Positions 1 to 8,415 are shown, numbered from the stretch's first letter. The stretch is 64,000 bases of DNA from Candidatus Nitrosotalea sinensis (GCF_900143675.1 NZ_FRFC01000003.1:248001-312000); one strand, 5' to 3'. Numbers and translations are program-made. Notes: a model not told the origin generated them from the sequence alone.

Positions 1-351
1 AGCAGGAGTGACAGCGCCCGTTCTGTAATCTATTCTGCTTGCGATAGTTCCTCCTGTTGATAAAAGCAGGATCTTGGGAAGTCTTTGATCTGGCTGAGCA
101 TTGTATGTTGATCCTTTTTTTATTGCTGGTGATGCTTCTATCACTATCTCTTTGATTTTATCTAGATCTAGTCCTATGTTGTATCCATTTTTTAGTTTTA
201 AAACAATATGCTGATCATCACTGTGTTCATATCTTGGCATTATTACTCCTGAGTAAACCAAGTCTGCGTGAATCTTGACTTGACTTCCCACCTCTATCTT
301 ATTGTTTGTAAGAAACTCAAGGCCTTTACCCCTATATCCAAATTGCGACAT
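1..351 (-). CDS. gatD: Glu-tRNA(Gln) amidotransferase subunit D, 5' part
   Basis: The first 117 codons of gatD are present; the rest lies beyond the window edge. GatD is the asparaginase-like subunit of the archaeal GatDE complex. It releases ammonia from glutamine so that GatE can convert Glu-tRNA(Gln) to Gln-tRNA(Gln). The visible part holds the N-terminal beta-barrel-type region and then the asparaginase nucleophile motif LLSTGGTIASR near residues 95-105. The start is the ATG at 351. An A/T-rich box (about 370-383) lies about 25-30 bases upstream, typical of a leaderless archaeal transcript. The inserted element begins only 32 bp upstream of the start. The product call is firm. Confidence 0.9.
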   Translation of the reverse strand, partial: MSQFGYRGKGLEFLTNNKIEVGSQVKIHADLVYSGVIMPRYEHSDDQHIVLKLKNGYNIGLDLDKIKEIVIEASPAIKKGSTYNAQPDQRLPKILLLSTGGTIASRIDYRTGAVTPA

Positions 352-383
352 TTATTGGGATTAGTAACGTTATTTTATTAAAA

Positions 384-465
384 TTACCTATTAGCTATAA
401 AGCTCGTTATTAAAATAATCAGAGGTCTATAGAATAGGCATGGAAAAGAGCCTAGTTGTGTTTGA
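384..465 (+). repeat. Left attachment repeat of E1 (82 bp)
   Basis: This stretch matches 11,167-11,248 at 79 of 82 positions (mismatches at 389, 392 and 423). It contains the octamer TTACCTAT, the putative integrase promoter (A/T-rich box about 407-419), and the integrase start codon with eight codons. To the left, the similarity ends abruptly at the octamer. To the right, it ends inside the integrase gene. This is what an attachment site overlapping the 5' end of an integrase gene should look like. Confidence 0.85.
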
Positions 466-1528
466 AAAGTTTGTCAGATCTGAGGCTACTAAAAAGATGT
501 ATTTTTACTACTTTAACACATTTCTGAAATGGGCTCAAAATAGTGTTGAAAAGCTTCTCACCGCTGATGGGTTTTTACAGCTAAAAGATGAAAAACTTCA
601 GGAAATTGTAGAAGACTATATGATGTATCTACGAAGGAGATTATCACCTAATTCCATGCCTGCAATAATAGCTGCCTTGGAACTGTTCTTCTCTATGAAT
701 GACAAAAATCTCAATTTTAAGAAGATTCGGAGGATGGTTCCAGCATCAATAAAGAAGTCTGGTCATACTGCTTGGACTACAAACGATATACGAAAAATGC
801 TTCAAAATGCTGTATCTGGTAGAGATAGGGCCTTCATTCACCTTCTCTCTTCCACAGGTTGCAGAATAGGTGCATTACAGGAGTTAAAGTTGAAGCATCT
901 GACTAACATGTCTGATAACTGTAAAAGTGTGTTATTCTATGAGGGTTCAGAAGAAGAATATCTTGGATTTCTAACTCCTGAGGCAAGCAAGGCAGTGGAT
1001 GAGTATATTGATGAGAGAAGAAAGGATGGTGAACGTATAGACCAAGATTCTCCTGTATTACGTTCATCATATCAAGTAGGCATGCAAAAAGTAAAATCTA
1101 TGAGTACTGCTTCCGCCAAAATGATTGCTATACGTTTAGCTAAATCTGTAGCAAGGAACAAGCAAGGTAAAAGATACTCCGTAATGGCAGCACATGGTTT
1201 TAGAAAGAGATTCAATACTATTCTAAAAAATAACAAGGAAGGAAATATCTCACTAAAAGAAAAACTAATGGGTCATAAAGGTGTCTTTGTTTTAGATGGG
1301 GTTTATCATGATGCAGATGCACAAACTTTGTTTAATGAATTTAAAATTCATATTGTAAATCTAACTATAGATGAATCTGAAGCATTAAGAATGGAAAATC
1401 TAAAGCTTGCAGCAGAAAAATCTGAACTTGTAAAAACCAATGAAAAACTCTCAGATGCTCTTAGAAAGGTGGATGAGTTATGGGCAGACAAGCAACGAAT
1501 GGAAAACTCAAAACTATCAGGTAGCTGA
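440..1528 (+). CDS. Tyrosine recombinase (element integrase)
   Basis: A 362-residue site-specific integrase with an N-terminal SAM-like DNA-binding half (about 1-105) and a C-terminal catalytic domain. Visible catalytic residues are R142 in TGCRIGAL, H252 and R255 in HGFRKRF, H279 in LMGHKG and the nucleophile Y289 in GVYHDA. After the catalytic domain comes an unusual charged helical tail (about 314-358) with coiled-coil character, unlike short XerA proteins. The promoter and first eight codons lie inside the attachment repeat, so the gene stays intact in the left copy after integration. Its 3' end overlaps the convergent next gene by 12 bp. It is presumably responsible for integration of E1 and perhaps E2. 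Confidence 0.93.
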   Translation: MEKSLVVFEKFVRSEATKKMYFYYFNTFLKWAQNSVEKLLTADGFLQLKDEKLQEIVEDYMMYLRRRLSPNSMPAIIAALELFFSMNDKNLNFKKIRRMVPASIKKSGHTAWTTNDIRKMLQNAVSGRDRAFIHLLSSTGCRIGALQELKLKHLTNMSDNCKSVLFYEGSEEEYLGFLTPEASKAVDEYIDERRKDGERIDQDSPVLRSSYQVGMQKVKSMSTASAKMIAIRLAKSVARNKQGKRYSVMAAHGFRKRFNTILKNNKEGNISLKEKLMGHKGVFVLDGVYHDADAQTLFNEFKIHIVNLTIDESEALRMENLKLAAEKSELVKTNEKLSDALRKVDELWADKQRMENSKLSGS

Positions 1529-2746
1529 CTTACCTGAATTATTCGGTTTTTCTTTTTTATCTCCTGTAGATTCTGGCAAGGAAATAGCTAATTTCATACT
1601 GACTTTATTCTGTTTTGTTCTATATTTTCTAGATCTTGTAAGTAAAGACAGAGTATATTGAATCGGACCTGATTCCAACTCATTCAAAAAATAGCTGAGG
1701 CGATAACCCCATGGTCCTTCGCCAAGATAATACCCGTGATGAAAATAGGGTGGCAATTTCACAAAGAATGAGCCATTCTTAAAAAATTTGGGAACATTTA
1801 CTTCTCCATTCTTCCTTGCCTGCTTCAATATTTTGTCATATTCTCTAATAATTTCTTGATTTGATTCATAGTACTCCTTTAGCTCAGCAAAACAAGTTGT
1901 AAGAAAATCAAAAAGTTCTCTATCTTTTACTATTGATTTTATCCAGTTATTCGCATAGGGTTGATTCAACCTGTAGGGAATTAGAAAATGTAATAAAATG
2001 TCTTTTAGAGCACTATTTTCAAATCTAGCAAAATCGGCATTTAACCATTCGTAGTAATGATTTGCAAGGACCAATGCGTCAAATAGCTGATTGTAAACTA
2101 CATTCTTGTCGTTACTCTTACAAAGATAACTCCATTTTCGCTGAATTATGTCAGGAATTGTAACGGGAAAATCCCATAGATGTGGCAAAACTCTGTCAAG
2201 ATCCTCGTCTGTTATTTTTGATTGTAGTTGGTAGACATTAGGATCTACCTGACCATCTGTGAGAATTATTCTACTAGGCGGAAGCTTACCTTCATCTCGA
2301 AAATGCGAAATTATTCCCCATATTGTAAGACGATAAAGTGATTCGCCAATTTTATTTCCTATGCGTTCATTATAATTTGCAATTCTATACGCATCCAGTG
2401 CTTTTTTCCATCTTTCCTTGCCAATACCAGACGGACGACTATAATCTCTTTTTTTGAAAGCTTCTCTTACTGAAAACCTAAGCTTTGGTTCAAGGGGATC
2501 TAGGTTTGGATGGTCAATATGTAATAATTCTCTGTGAGATTCCTCATGTTGCAGGAGCCTTAATTGCACTAGTGTATCTAGATTTTTGTTATATGAGGTG
2601 CCATGTCTGTGCATGGACTGTTTTTTATTAATACCATATCGCAAATTAGGGCCATTTTCAAAAAATTCCTTTAGAATTTTCTTCTGAGCCTTTGTTAGTT
2701 TGGATTCTGATCTAATGGTCCAGGTCAAACTAGTACATTTTTTCAC
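1517..2746 (-). CDS. Unknown 409-aa protein with N-terminal winged-helix-like region
   Basis: The start is GTG at 2746. Residues about 15-75 read as a winged helix: a K/L-rich first helix, then a recognition-helix-like stretch ending in LDTLVQLRLLQHEE. The remainder is mixed helical and rich in aromatic residues, with no motif I recognise. It is convergent with the integrase (12-bp overlap) and divergent from the small RHH gene, with a 50-bp shared upstream region. It could be an element regulator or a DNA-processing protein; function is unknown. Confidence 0.7.
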   Translation of the reverse strand: MKKCTSLTWTIRSESKLTKAQKKILKEFFENGPNLRYGINKKQSMHRHGTSYNKNLDTLVQLRLLQHEESHRELLHIDHPNLDPLEPKLRFSVREAFKKRDYSRPSGIGKERWKKALDAYRIANYNERIGNKIGESLYRLTIWGIISHFRDEGKLPPSRIILTDGQVDPNVYQLQSKITDEDLDRVLPHLWDFPVTIPDIIQRKWSYLCKSNDKNVVYNQLFDALVLANHYYEWLNADFARFENSALKDILLHFLIPYRLNQPYANNWIKSIVKDRELFDFLTTCFAELKEYYESNQEIIREYDKILKQARKNGEVNVPKFFKNGSFFVKLPPYFHHGYYLGEGPWGYRLSYFLNELESGPIQYTLSLLTRSRKYRTKQNKVSMKLAISLPESTGDKKEKPNNSGKSAT

Positions 2747-2796
2747 ACAAAAATATGTAGTAAATTCGGATATATCTTTTGGTGTATTGTATTATA

Positions 2797-2919
2797 ATGC
2801 GTTACAAAACTATTCGAATATCAAAAGAAAACTGGAATAAACTTGTGCAGAGGAAGGCAGCTACATTTGATGACGTTATATCTGAATTGCTGAATGCTGT
2901 GGTGCATAAAAATGAGTGA
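2797..2919 (+). CDS. Small ribbon-helix-helix protein (40 aa)
   Basis: The 40 residues begin with a short beta strand (MRYKTIRISKENWNKL) and continue with two amphipathic helices (about 11-20 and 24-35, TFDDVISELLNAVV). This is the CopG/VapB-type ribbon-helix-helix layout. The stop overlaps the ATG of the next small gene by 8 bp, and Rep follows. By analogy with CopG-type plasmid copy-number repressors it may autoregulate the RHH-ribbon-Rep cassette. No toxin gene is adjacent, which argues against a simple VapB role. Confidence 0.75.
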   Translation: MRYKTIRISKENWNKLVQRKAATFDDVISELLNAVVHKNE

Positions 2920-3070
2920 AAATAATTCAGTTTTTTCCTGTGGTCATAAAGATCCTATATTTCTCATCACTTTTTCAGTTGCAGGCGAAGAAAAAATGTA
3001 CTCTGTTTGCAAATCATGTGAGAATCTAGAATATTTCAAAAAATACATCATTAAGAAAGTGTCTATCTGA
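2912..3070 (+). CDS. Small putative zinc-binding protein (52 aa)
   Basis: A 52-residue protein with a CGH motif near residue 10 and a CKSC motif near residues 34-37. These could coordinate one zinc ion. It overlaps the RHH gene by 8 bp and ends 2 bp before the Rep start, so the three genes are almost certainly co-transcribed and co-translated. No family is recognised. It could be a DNA-binding accessory to replication. Confidence 0.65.
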   Translation: MSENNSVFSCGHKDPIFLITFSVAGEEKMYSVCKSCENLEYFKKYIIKKVSI

Positions 3071-3072
3071 AA

Positions 3073-4056
3073 ATGAGAAATGAAAATTTAATAAAATATT
3101 TCCGTCCTGCCTCTAAGCCCTCTAAGCAAAGTACCCAAATTTTAGCAGCTGTAGCAGCATTTGTTGCAGATTACAAATTTCGTACAAATTGGCTTACCAT
3201 AGAGCATGATGAATGGAAGCTTCCTTGTACTCTAGAAAAATATGATTGGTGCGGTATATGGACAACTTTTGGTTGTCTGAAAGATAAGCTACATGAAATG
3301 CTAGGGAAGGGAAAACGTGTATACATAAAACAATACCAACGTTCCTGCTATCGAGCATCATGTATGGAGTGCTATGTGAAATGGATTGCAAGACAGGCAA
3401 ACAGGGCAACAACAAGAATTGAAGAATATGCTAAGAAAACAAATCAAAAACCAATTCATCTAATGCTGATGGTTAATACTTCTCAGCATGATCTTCCTTA
3501 CAGTCTATTAAGAAAAAGAATGATGGAAATTCTTAAGATGGCCCAATGGGAAGGAGGTGCAGTCATTTTCCATCCTTTTAGATTCAATAAAAATTCTAGA
3601 CAATGGTACTATTCACCACATTTTCATCTAGTAGGGTTTGGAAATCGGGATAAAATTTCAAGAGCATTTGGAAGGTATGGATGGTATGTGAAAATAGCAG
3701 AAGAGAGAAAATCAGTCTTTCAAACGTTTTGTTATCTTCTCTCGCATTGTGGCATAAGAAAGAAGCATCATGTGCTAACATGGATAGGGGAGTTGTCATA
3801 TAGCAAAGTACCTTCTGAGAAAGAGCCTAAAATCACCTGTTGTCCTGTCTGTGGAGGGGATTTTGTACAAGTTTACTATGAGGGAGTGCATCCAATAGTG
3901 CCACCAGATCGGCATTATGAGGGATTGATTGACTCGGATGATCATTGGAAGACAGTGTCAACTGGAAGATGGATTGAGTCTGAAGACAATCGATTTGATT
4001 ATGCTCCGTTTAGAGATCTGAATGAAATATTGAAATCATTGACGATATCAAATTAA
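3073..4056 (+). CDS. HUH rolling-circle replication initiator (Rep)
   Basis: A 327-residue protein with the HUH metal-binding motif H183-F-H185 inside SPHFHLVGFG and a downstream Tyr motif YLLSH with Y221 as likely nucleophile, resembling archaeal plasmid Rep proteins. A Cys cluster (C92, C97, C100) precedes the catalytic core, and a CPVC zinc-ribbon element (257-260) lies near the C-terminus. Rep nicks one strand at the double-strand origin to start rolling-circle replication. It is last in a cassette with the RHH and zinc-binding genes. Its presence shows the element descends from a self-replicating circle. Confidence 0.82.
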   Translation: MRNENLIKYFRPASKPSKQSTQILAAVAAFVADYKFRTNWLTIEHDEWKLPCTLEKYDWCGIWTTFGCLKDKLHEMLGKGKRVYIKQYQRSCYRASCMECYVKWIARQANRATTRIEEYAKKTNQKPIHLMLMVNTSQHDLPYSLLRKRMMEILKMAQWEGGAVIFHPFRFNKNSRQWYYSPHFHLVGFGNRDKISRAFGRYGWYVKIAEERKSVFQTFCYLLSHCGIRKKHHVLTWIGELSYSKVPSEKEPKITCCPVCGGDFVQVYYEGVHPIVPPDRHYEGLIDSDDHWKTVSTGRWIESEDNRFDYAPFRDLNEILKSLTISN

Positions 4057-4079
4057 TTGTTTTAGAATTAGTCATTTAA

Positions 4080-5138
4080 TTGGAAAAGCTTAATTCAAAA
4101 TACAAGGAAAAAGTAACTATGCTTTTATTTAATAACTTAAATTTTCACATAGAACAACCACAGAACGAGTGGCATTTCATAGGCTACACGACTAAATCCA
4201 CTGATGGTAGAATCATTAACATAAAACCAGTAAATAAACGCCAATTTCGTGAAAGCGGTGTAACTGTATTAATGCATGCGATAATAAAATTAACATCTCT
4301 TCCAACATTATTAGAAGATAAATCCATTGAAATACCCCAGAATGAATTATCAGAATTAGGTAAGACTCTGAGATATTTTTCTCAACTTATATCTATCTCT
4401 GATATGTCTAAAGTAAGTATTTCCAGTCCTCATCCATCACAAGGATTCATACCTGAAAATGAAAGTGAAAGTAGATACCTTACTCAATCTAAAGGATTTG
4501 AATTAAAATTAATCTCAAGAATGGTTTTTCATAATAATTTTTTCAGAGAAATTTATGAGAATCAATTATTGGATAGAACTGAGGGTGTAAAAATCATGGC
4601 TAATGCAAATGGTCAGACTGACAACCTATCAAAGTTCAAAGAATTGGTACGATTATTTGAAAATGCTTTTGGTAATGATGGTAGTAGACTGGCAGAATCA
4701 TTATATGCATTTTTAAAATCTTCAGAGTTTGATTATTCAAAAGATGAAATTGCAGATTGGATGGTAACCAAACGGGATGGAGCAACTCACGCAGATAGGA
4801 GAATAACACAGACTCTTGTTCATAGTGAGGATATGAACCAGCACATAGATAGGATACATCAAGCTGCGTATGATGTTCTTTTTAATAAGAAATCATGGGG
4901 TAATCAAACAATTAATAGACAAACCACATTTGAACCTGCACAAAAATTGGAAAAAAATCACCTAGTGTTTATCAAGTCACGTATTGAAAATGATAGACGT
5001 GTAGGATTGACACAAAACGATGAACCGTTCTATTATACAGGATCTGATGAAGCAAATATTTCAATAGACAAGTTTGTTGCACCAAAAGAATGGTGGACTA
5101 AATATTTTCAAAAAGATCCATTTGAAGTGCAAGTGTGA
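4080..5138 (+). CDS. Unknown protein with C-terminal HEPN-like motif
   Basis: A 352-residue protein starting at TTG 4080; an internal ATG at 4119 is an alternative. The N-terminal half has no recognisable motif. Residues about 190-265 are helical and contain KRDGATH (R232, H237), which fits the R-x4-H pattern of HEPN ribonucleases, and ADRRITQTLVHSED follows. ApeA- and AbiV-like defence HEPN proteins show similar R-N/D...H sites. It lies next to the AbiV-type gene but on the other strand. The HEPN assignment is an inference from a short motif. Confidence 0.55.
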   Translation: MEKLNSKYKEKVTMLLFNNLNFHIEQPQNEWHFIGYTTKSTDGRIINIKPVNKRQFRESGVTVLMHAIIKLTSLPTLLEDKSIEIPQNELSELGKTLRYFSQLISISDMSKVSISSPHPSQGFIPENESESRYLTQSKGFELKLISRMVFHNNFFREIYENQLLDRTEGVKIMANANGQTDNLSKFKELVRLFENAFGNDGSRLAESLYAFLKSSEFDYSKDEIADWMVTKRDGATHADRRITQTLVHSEDMNQHIDRIHQAAYDVLFNKKSWGNQTINRQTTFEPAQKLEKNHLVFIKSRIENDRRVGLTQNDEPFYYTGSDEANISIDKFVAPKEWWTKYFQKDPFEVQV

Positions 5139-5207
5139 TACCAACATAGTATCACATGATCATGTAGAGTTATTTCTCACTGATGTTTTTCTACATGTAA
5201 TCTTAAG

Positions 5208-5852
5208 TCATGACTTCAAAAGATGATCAATTTTTAACATCGACACATAAGGTGATTTCCAAATTTCTAGACATTTAGAATCATCTAACTTGTGAGCAAT
5301 CTCAACTATGTCAATTTGCATATCTGCCATTTCTGCTATTGTTGAAGCTTGTTCTTTTTTGGTTATTTCGTTAGGATTGATTATTCTACCCTCACGTACA
5401 TCTACATATAACGAATCGTTTTTTTTATTATGATATTTTGCTACCATTTGAGTGATTTCTTCTAATTGTTTGATTTTTTCATGATAGTTTTTTGGTATCT
5501 CAATTTCAGTTTTGATATACCCTGCATCCTGAGCCATTTGAGCAAGTCCTACGAATGCTTGTATCAATTTTGGTGAGAGCGAGAGTATCTGAGATGATTG
5601 TTGTAATTTACTTTCGTGATTACGAACAAATTTCATTGTCTTATCCTCATAGACAAGATCAAGTGAGATTAAACGTAATAGAAATGACTTGGCAGACTCT
5701 TCTAAACTAATAATGGATAACGCAAAACCTCGAGCGTAATGATTTTTATCTATCAAAAACTGTGCTTCATCACAAATTAATCTAGAATTATCTAAAGCTA
5801 GTTTTGATGCCTTAAAATACAAATCCCTCTTCCTTTTCTTTTTGAAAATCAT
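5208..5852 (-). CDS. AbiV-family abortive-infection protein
   Basis: A 214-residue helical protein matching the AbiV pattern: ARGFALSIISLEESAKS (about 40-56), a basic/His segment FVRNHESK (75-82) and the characteristic strand NDSLYVDVREG (145-155). Lactococcal AbiV stops phage late protein synthesis, and the family has a HEPN-like fold. Its ATG lies 2 bp after the stop of a two-helix membrane protein (5855-6265), so the two are translationally linked. This suggests a membrane-tethered defence pair. The family call is from recognition of the motifs only. Confidence 0.75.
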   Translation of the reverse strand: MIFKKKRKRDLYFKASKLALDNSRLICDEAQFLIDKNHYARGFALSIISLEESAKSFLLRLISLDLVYEDKTMKFVRNHESKLQQSSQILSLSPKLIQAFVGLAQMAQDAGYIKTEIEIPKNYHEKIKQLEEITQMVAKYHNKKNDSLYVDVREGRIINPNEITKKEQASTIAEMADMQIDIVEIAHKLDDSKCLEIWKSPYVSMLKIDHLLKS

Positions 5853-5854
5853 GA

Positions 5855-6265
5855 CTAGGTAGAAGTTCTTGAATTTAGAATATTCATTAGTTCATTAAAT
5901 TTGTCATCTGTATTTTTTTCTGTAAGGGAAGGGTGAATCAATTCAAGTACCCTTCTCCTTTTTAATGGATTGAATCCATCAATAATATCATGATTTAGCA
6001 TTATTGCGTGTTCTATTTCTAGAACCTTTTTGTTTTCCTTTGGAGCTTTTTTTCCCACATACAAGACTGCAATAAGTAGCATTATAGGTGTAAATGTTAT
6101 TGCAATTATACGTGATAATGCATCAGGTATTTTTTCGGATAATGTAATTATTATAGCAGAAAGTGCTGCGAATCCAGCTATCATGGCAAAGAGAAGATTG
6201 ATGGTTTCATGAGGTTTTGTGTAGTATTTTTGCATGTATTGAAGTAAAATTTCTGAGAAGTTCAC
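5855..6265 (-). CDS. Two-helix membrane protein coupled to AbiV
   Basis: A 136-residue protein with two hydrophobic segments (about 22-43 and 50-69), a basic turn after the second, and a soluble charged tail of about 65 residues. It is directly upstream of the AbiV-type gene with a 2-bp gap. The layout resembles membrane effectors or sensors paired with cytoplasmic defence proteins. The family is not recognised. Confidence 0.65.
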   Translation of the reverse strand: MNFSEILLQYMQKYYTKPHETINLLFAMIAGFAALSAIIITLSEKIPDALSRIIAITFTPIMLLIAVLYVGKKAPKENKKVLEIEHAIMLNHDIIDGFNPLKRRRVLELIHPSLTEKNTDDKFNELMNILNSRTST

Positions 6266-6324
6266 AATGGATTGTTCATTACTAACGTTTTATTCTTTTT
6301 CTATCATGCTCTTACTGCTTTATT

Positions 6325-6807
6325 TTAGGATTTGATCGGTGAAGTTTCTTCATATTCTATCTTTTGATTTCTTAAATTCCAAATCAAGAATATCCCTAGA
6401 ATTGGAAAAATCAAGTGTATGAAAAGCATTTCCAATGGAGATAAACTATTAGCGAAATGAAATGCACTGTTGTAGAAGTTGCCTTCTGTTACAAGTAGTG
6501 TAGTAGCATCTCCTAGAACTATAACTAGAGCTGCAGATGACTTGATTCCATATACGTACCAGTTATGTCTGGTTCTGTTTAATTTTGACCCAAGATTTGA
6601 ATAAGTCGTTAACGTCAAATGAAGAATAAGATATACTCCAATTACCAGAATCACAATAGTAGAAAGATATTGTACAATCCACGGAGGTGGTCCTTGATTT
6701 ATCATATTAGATGGATTCAAAGAGTCTAACCACTTTTCAAAAATTAAATTACCCACCGCTAAACCTACGACGAAAAAACAATTATCTCGTGGTTTTTTAA
6801 AAAGCAT
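6325..6807 (-). CDS. Four-helix membrane protein
   Basis: A 160-residue protein with hydrophobic segments at about 11-24, 45-66, 91-106 and 127-144, so probably four transmembrane helices. It is upstream of the membrane protein/AbiV pair on the same strand with a 59-bp gap, and may belong to the same transcription unit. No family is recognised. A role with AbiV is inferred from position only. Confidence 0.6.
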   Translation of the reverse strand: MLFKKPRDNCFFVVGLAVGNLIFEKWLDSLNPSNMINQGPPPWIVQYLSTIVILVIGVYLILHLTLTTYSNLGSKLNRTRHNWYVYGIKSSAALVIVLGDATTLLVTEGNFYNSAFHFANSLSPLEMLFIHLIFPILGIFLIWNLRNQKIEYEETSPIKS

Positions 6808-7053
6808 GTATATTATAATACAATTCCATCCTATTAAGAAAATTGCTCATAAAAGACCATACGTTCCATGTTGAGCAGTAGACATTGTAATGCATCAGGA
6901 AAAAGAATAACTGTACTAACTGGTTCCTCCACCCCCCAAGCTAATTCATTAAAATAGATAAATCTCTCAAAAGCCATACTACTCATTATAACTACTTTTT
7001 AGCTGGATTGAGATATTTTGATCGAGTTTATCTAAAACAACTTACGCAACAAA

Positions 7054-7419
7054 GTGTTGGTAAGAAGAGGCAAGTTCAAACCAAGTAAAGGAGGACCTAC
7101 CTATCTTCCTAGAGATAATGTTAGATTGAAAGTCATTATGTTTCTTCGTTCAGTCAACCGTTCAAATCAGCACAATATGACACAAGATGAAAGATCGGGT
7201 TTGAGAGGACAAAAGTGGGTATCACTTGCAAACATTCTAGATGAATTATGCGAATGGGGATGGATAACTAAAAAACCATCTGAAGATGCAAAGAATGTAA
7301 CAGTATACGAGTTACTTGACAAAGGAAGAGAATTATCTAACAAGTTGGCTGAATTACAGAGTCAAAATAATGAACTGTGGAAACTGGACAGCTTTCACGA
7401 AGTTAAAGTATCTGACTAG
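7054..7419 (+). CDS. Small winged-helix-like protein
   Basis: A 121-residue basic protein starting at GTG 7054, with a TTG at 7057 as alternative. Residues about 24-95 show a winged-helix pattern: helix VRLKVIMFLRSV, a second helix, then WVSLANILDELCEWGWITKK and a strand pair. The C-terminal helix (about 92-110) could dimerise. It is probably a transcriptional regulator of the element. Its 3' end overlaps the convergent TPR gene by 17 bp. About 245 bp upstream (6808-7053) hold no gene I can support. Confidence 0.6.
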   Translation: MLVRRGKFKPSKGGPTYLPRDNVRLKVIMFLRSVNRSNQHNMTQDERSGLRGQKWVSLANILDELCEWGWITKKPSEDAKNVTVYELLDKGRELSNKLAELQSQNNELWKLDSFHEVKVSD

Positions 7420-8287
7420 CAAGTTTTTTGAATCGATCTAATTTTCTTATATTTTCAAAATCTTCTTCCTCTACCATCTCAAGTAGATTTTCTGGCTCTA
7501 ATGATGTGGCCACAATTAAAGCATCTACAGCGTCTTCACCTCTGTTTAATATGGATAGAGTACAAGCTTTGTTATACCAAGCAAGTTCATCAGTTGGGTC
7601 AAGTTTTGTAGCATGTTCAAAATATGTTAGAGCTTCGTCATTTCTTTTTAAATCTAACATCACAATGCCTTTTTGAACAAGCAAATTCAGATCCTCTTTA
7701 TCTAATTTTAATCCCTCTTCGCATGCAACAAGTGCCTCATCATGATTTCCTAATTCAGACAAAGCATAAGACTTGTCATACCACGCATCAACAATGGCGG
7801 GATCTGATTCTAGAGCCTTTATGCATACTTCCAATGCCTCTTCAAATCTATCTAATTCATTCAATACATATCCCATGTTTGTCCAAGCTAAAGGCAAGTC
7901 CTCTTTTTCTGCATATCTTAGTGCTGTTTCAAAAGATGACAAAGCTTCCTCATATTTCTCAGATTCTATGAGTGTAACTCCTTTAGCATTCCATACTGAG
8001 AAATTTTTAGGGTTTAATTTGATAGACTGTTCAAAAGCTGATAGGGATTCTTTATAATTTTCAATGTGATAATATGCAAGACCTTTGAGCATCAAGAGCG
8101 TAGCCTTTTCTATTTTATCATAACCTTCATTGGTAAGATAAATCGCTCTATCGATCTTTTCAATAGCTTCTTCATAATCCGCATTGAAACCAAGAGCTAA
8201 CGCATCCAGAAAGTGTTCAAAAGGATCTTCTTTCATACGAGCCATGAATTTTTTAAAACCTCCTCCTAATCCCAATTTGCTTGACAA
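7403..8287 (-). CDS. Tetratricopeptide-repeat protein
   Basis: A 294-residue protein built of roughly seven TPR units from about residue 30 to 270. Each has the W/A-x2-G/K-x3-Y/L pattern (for example FSVWNAKGVTLIESEKYEEAL and LAWTNMGYVLNELDRFEEAL). There is no signal peptide or enzyme domain. TPRs mediate protein-protein contacts, and such proteins occur both as host scaffolds and as sensors in archaeal elements. Within E1 it stands alone, convergent with the winged-helix gene. Confidence 0.8.
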   Translation of the reverse strand: MSSKLGLGGGFKKFMARMKEDPFEHFLDALALGFNADYEEAIEKIDRAIYLTNEGYDKIEKATLLMLKGLAYYHIENYKESLSAFEQSIKLNPKNFSVWNAKGVTLIESEKYEEALSSFETALRYAEKEDLPLAWTNMGYVLNELDRFEEALEVCIKALESDPAIVDAWYDKSYALSELGNHDEALVACEEGLKLDKEDLNLLVQKGIVMLDLKRNDEALTYFEHATKLDPTDELAWYNKACTLSILNRGEDAVDALIVATSLEPENLLEMVEEEDFENIRKLDRFKKLASQIL

Positions 8288-8329
8288 ATTTATTCAAAAA
8301 ATGATGTGTTGCTTATTATTTAATGGAAT

Positions 8330-8344
8330 AGTACCAATGGTACT
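8330..8344. promoter_or_regulatory. Palindrome AGTACC-AAT-GGTACT
   Basis: A perfect 6-bp inverted repeat with a 3-base centre, between the divergent TPR gene and the small-gene/ParB operon. The size and position suit a dimeric repressor operator. Binding is inferred only from symmetry. Confidence 0.4.
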
Positions 8345-8415
8345 AATCCTCAGAAGAATGTAACTAGATTTCAAACCAAAGATACTAAGACCGACACAAA
8401 TTCTCCGTTTTGAAT

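Noticed and set aside
1440-1661. Open frame overlapping the integrase 3' end
   Set aside because: It lies in another frame over two better-supported genes and has no start signal of its own.
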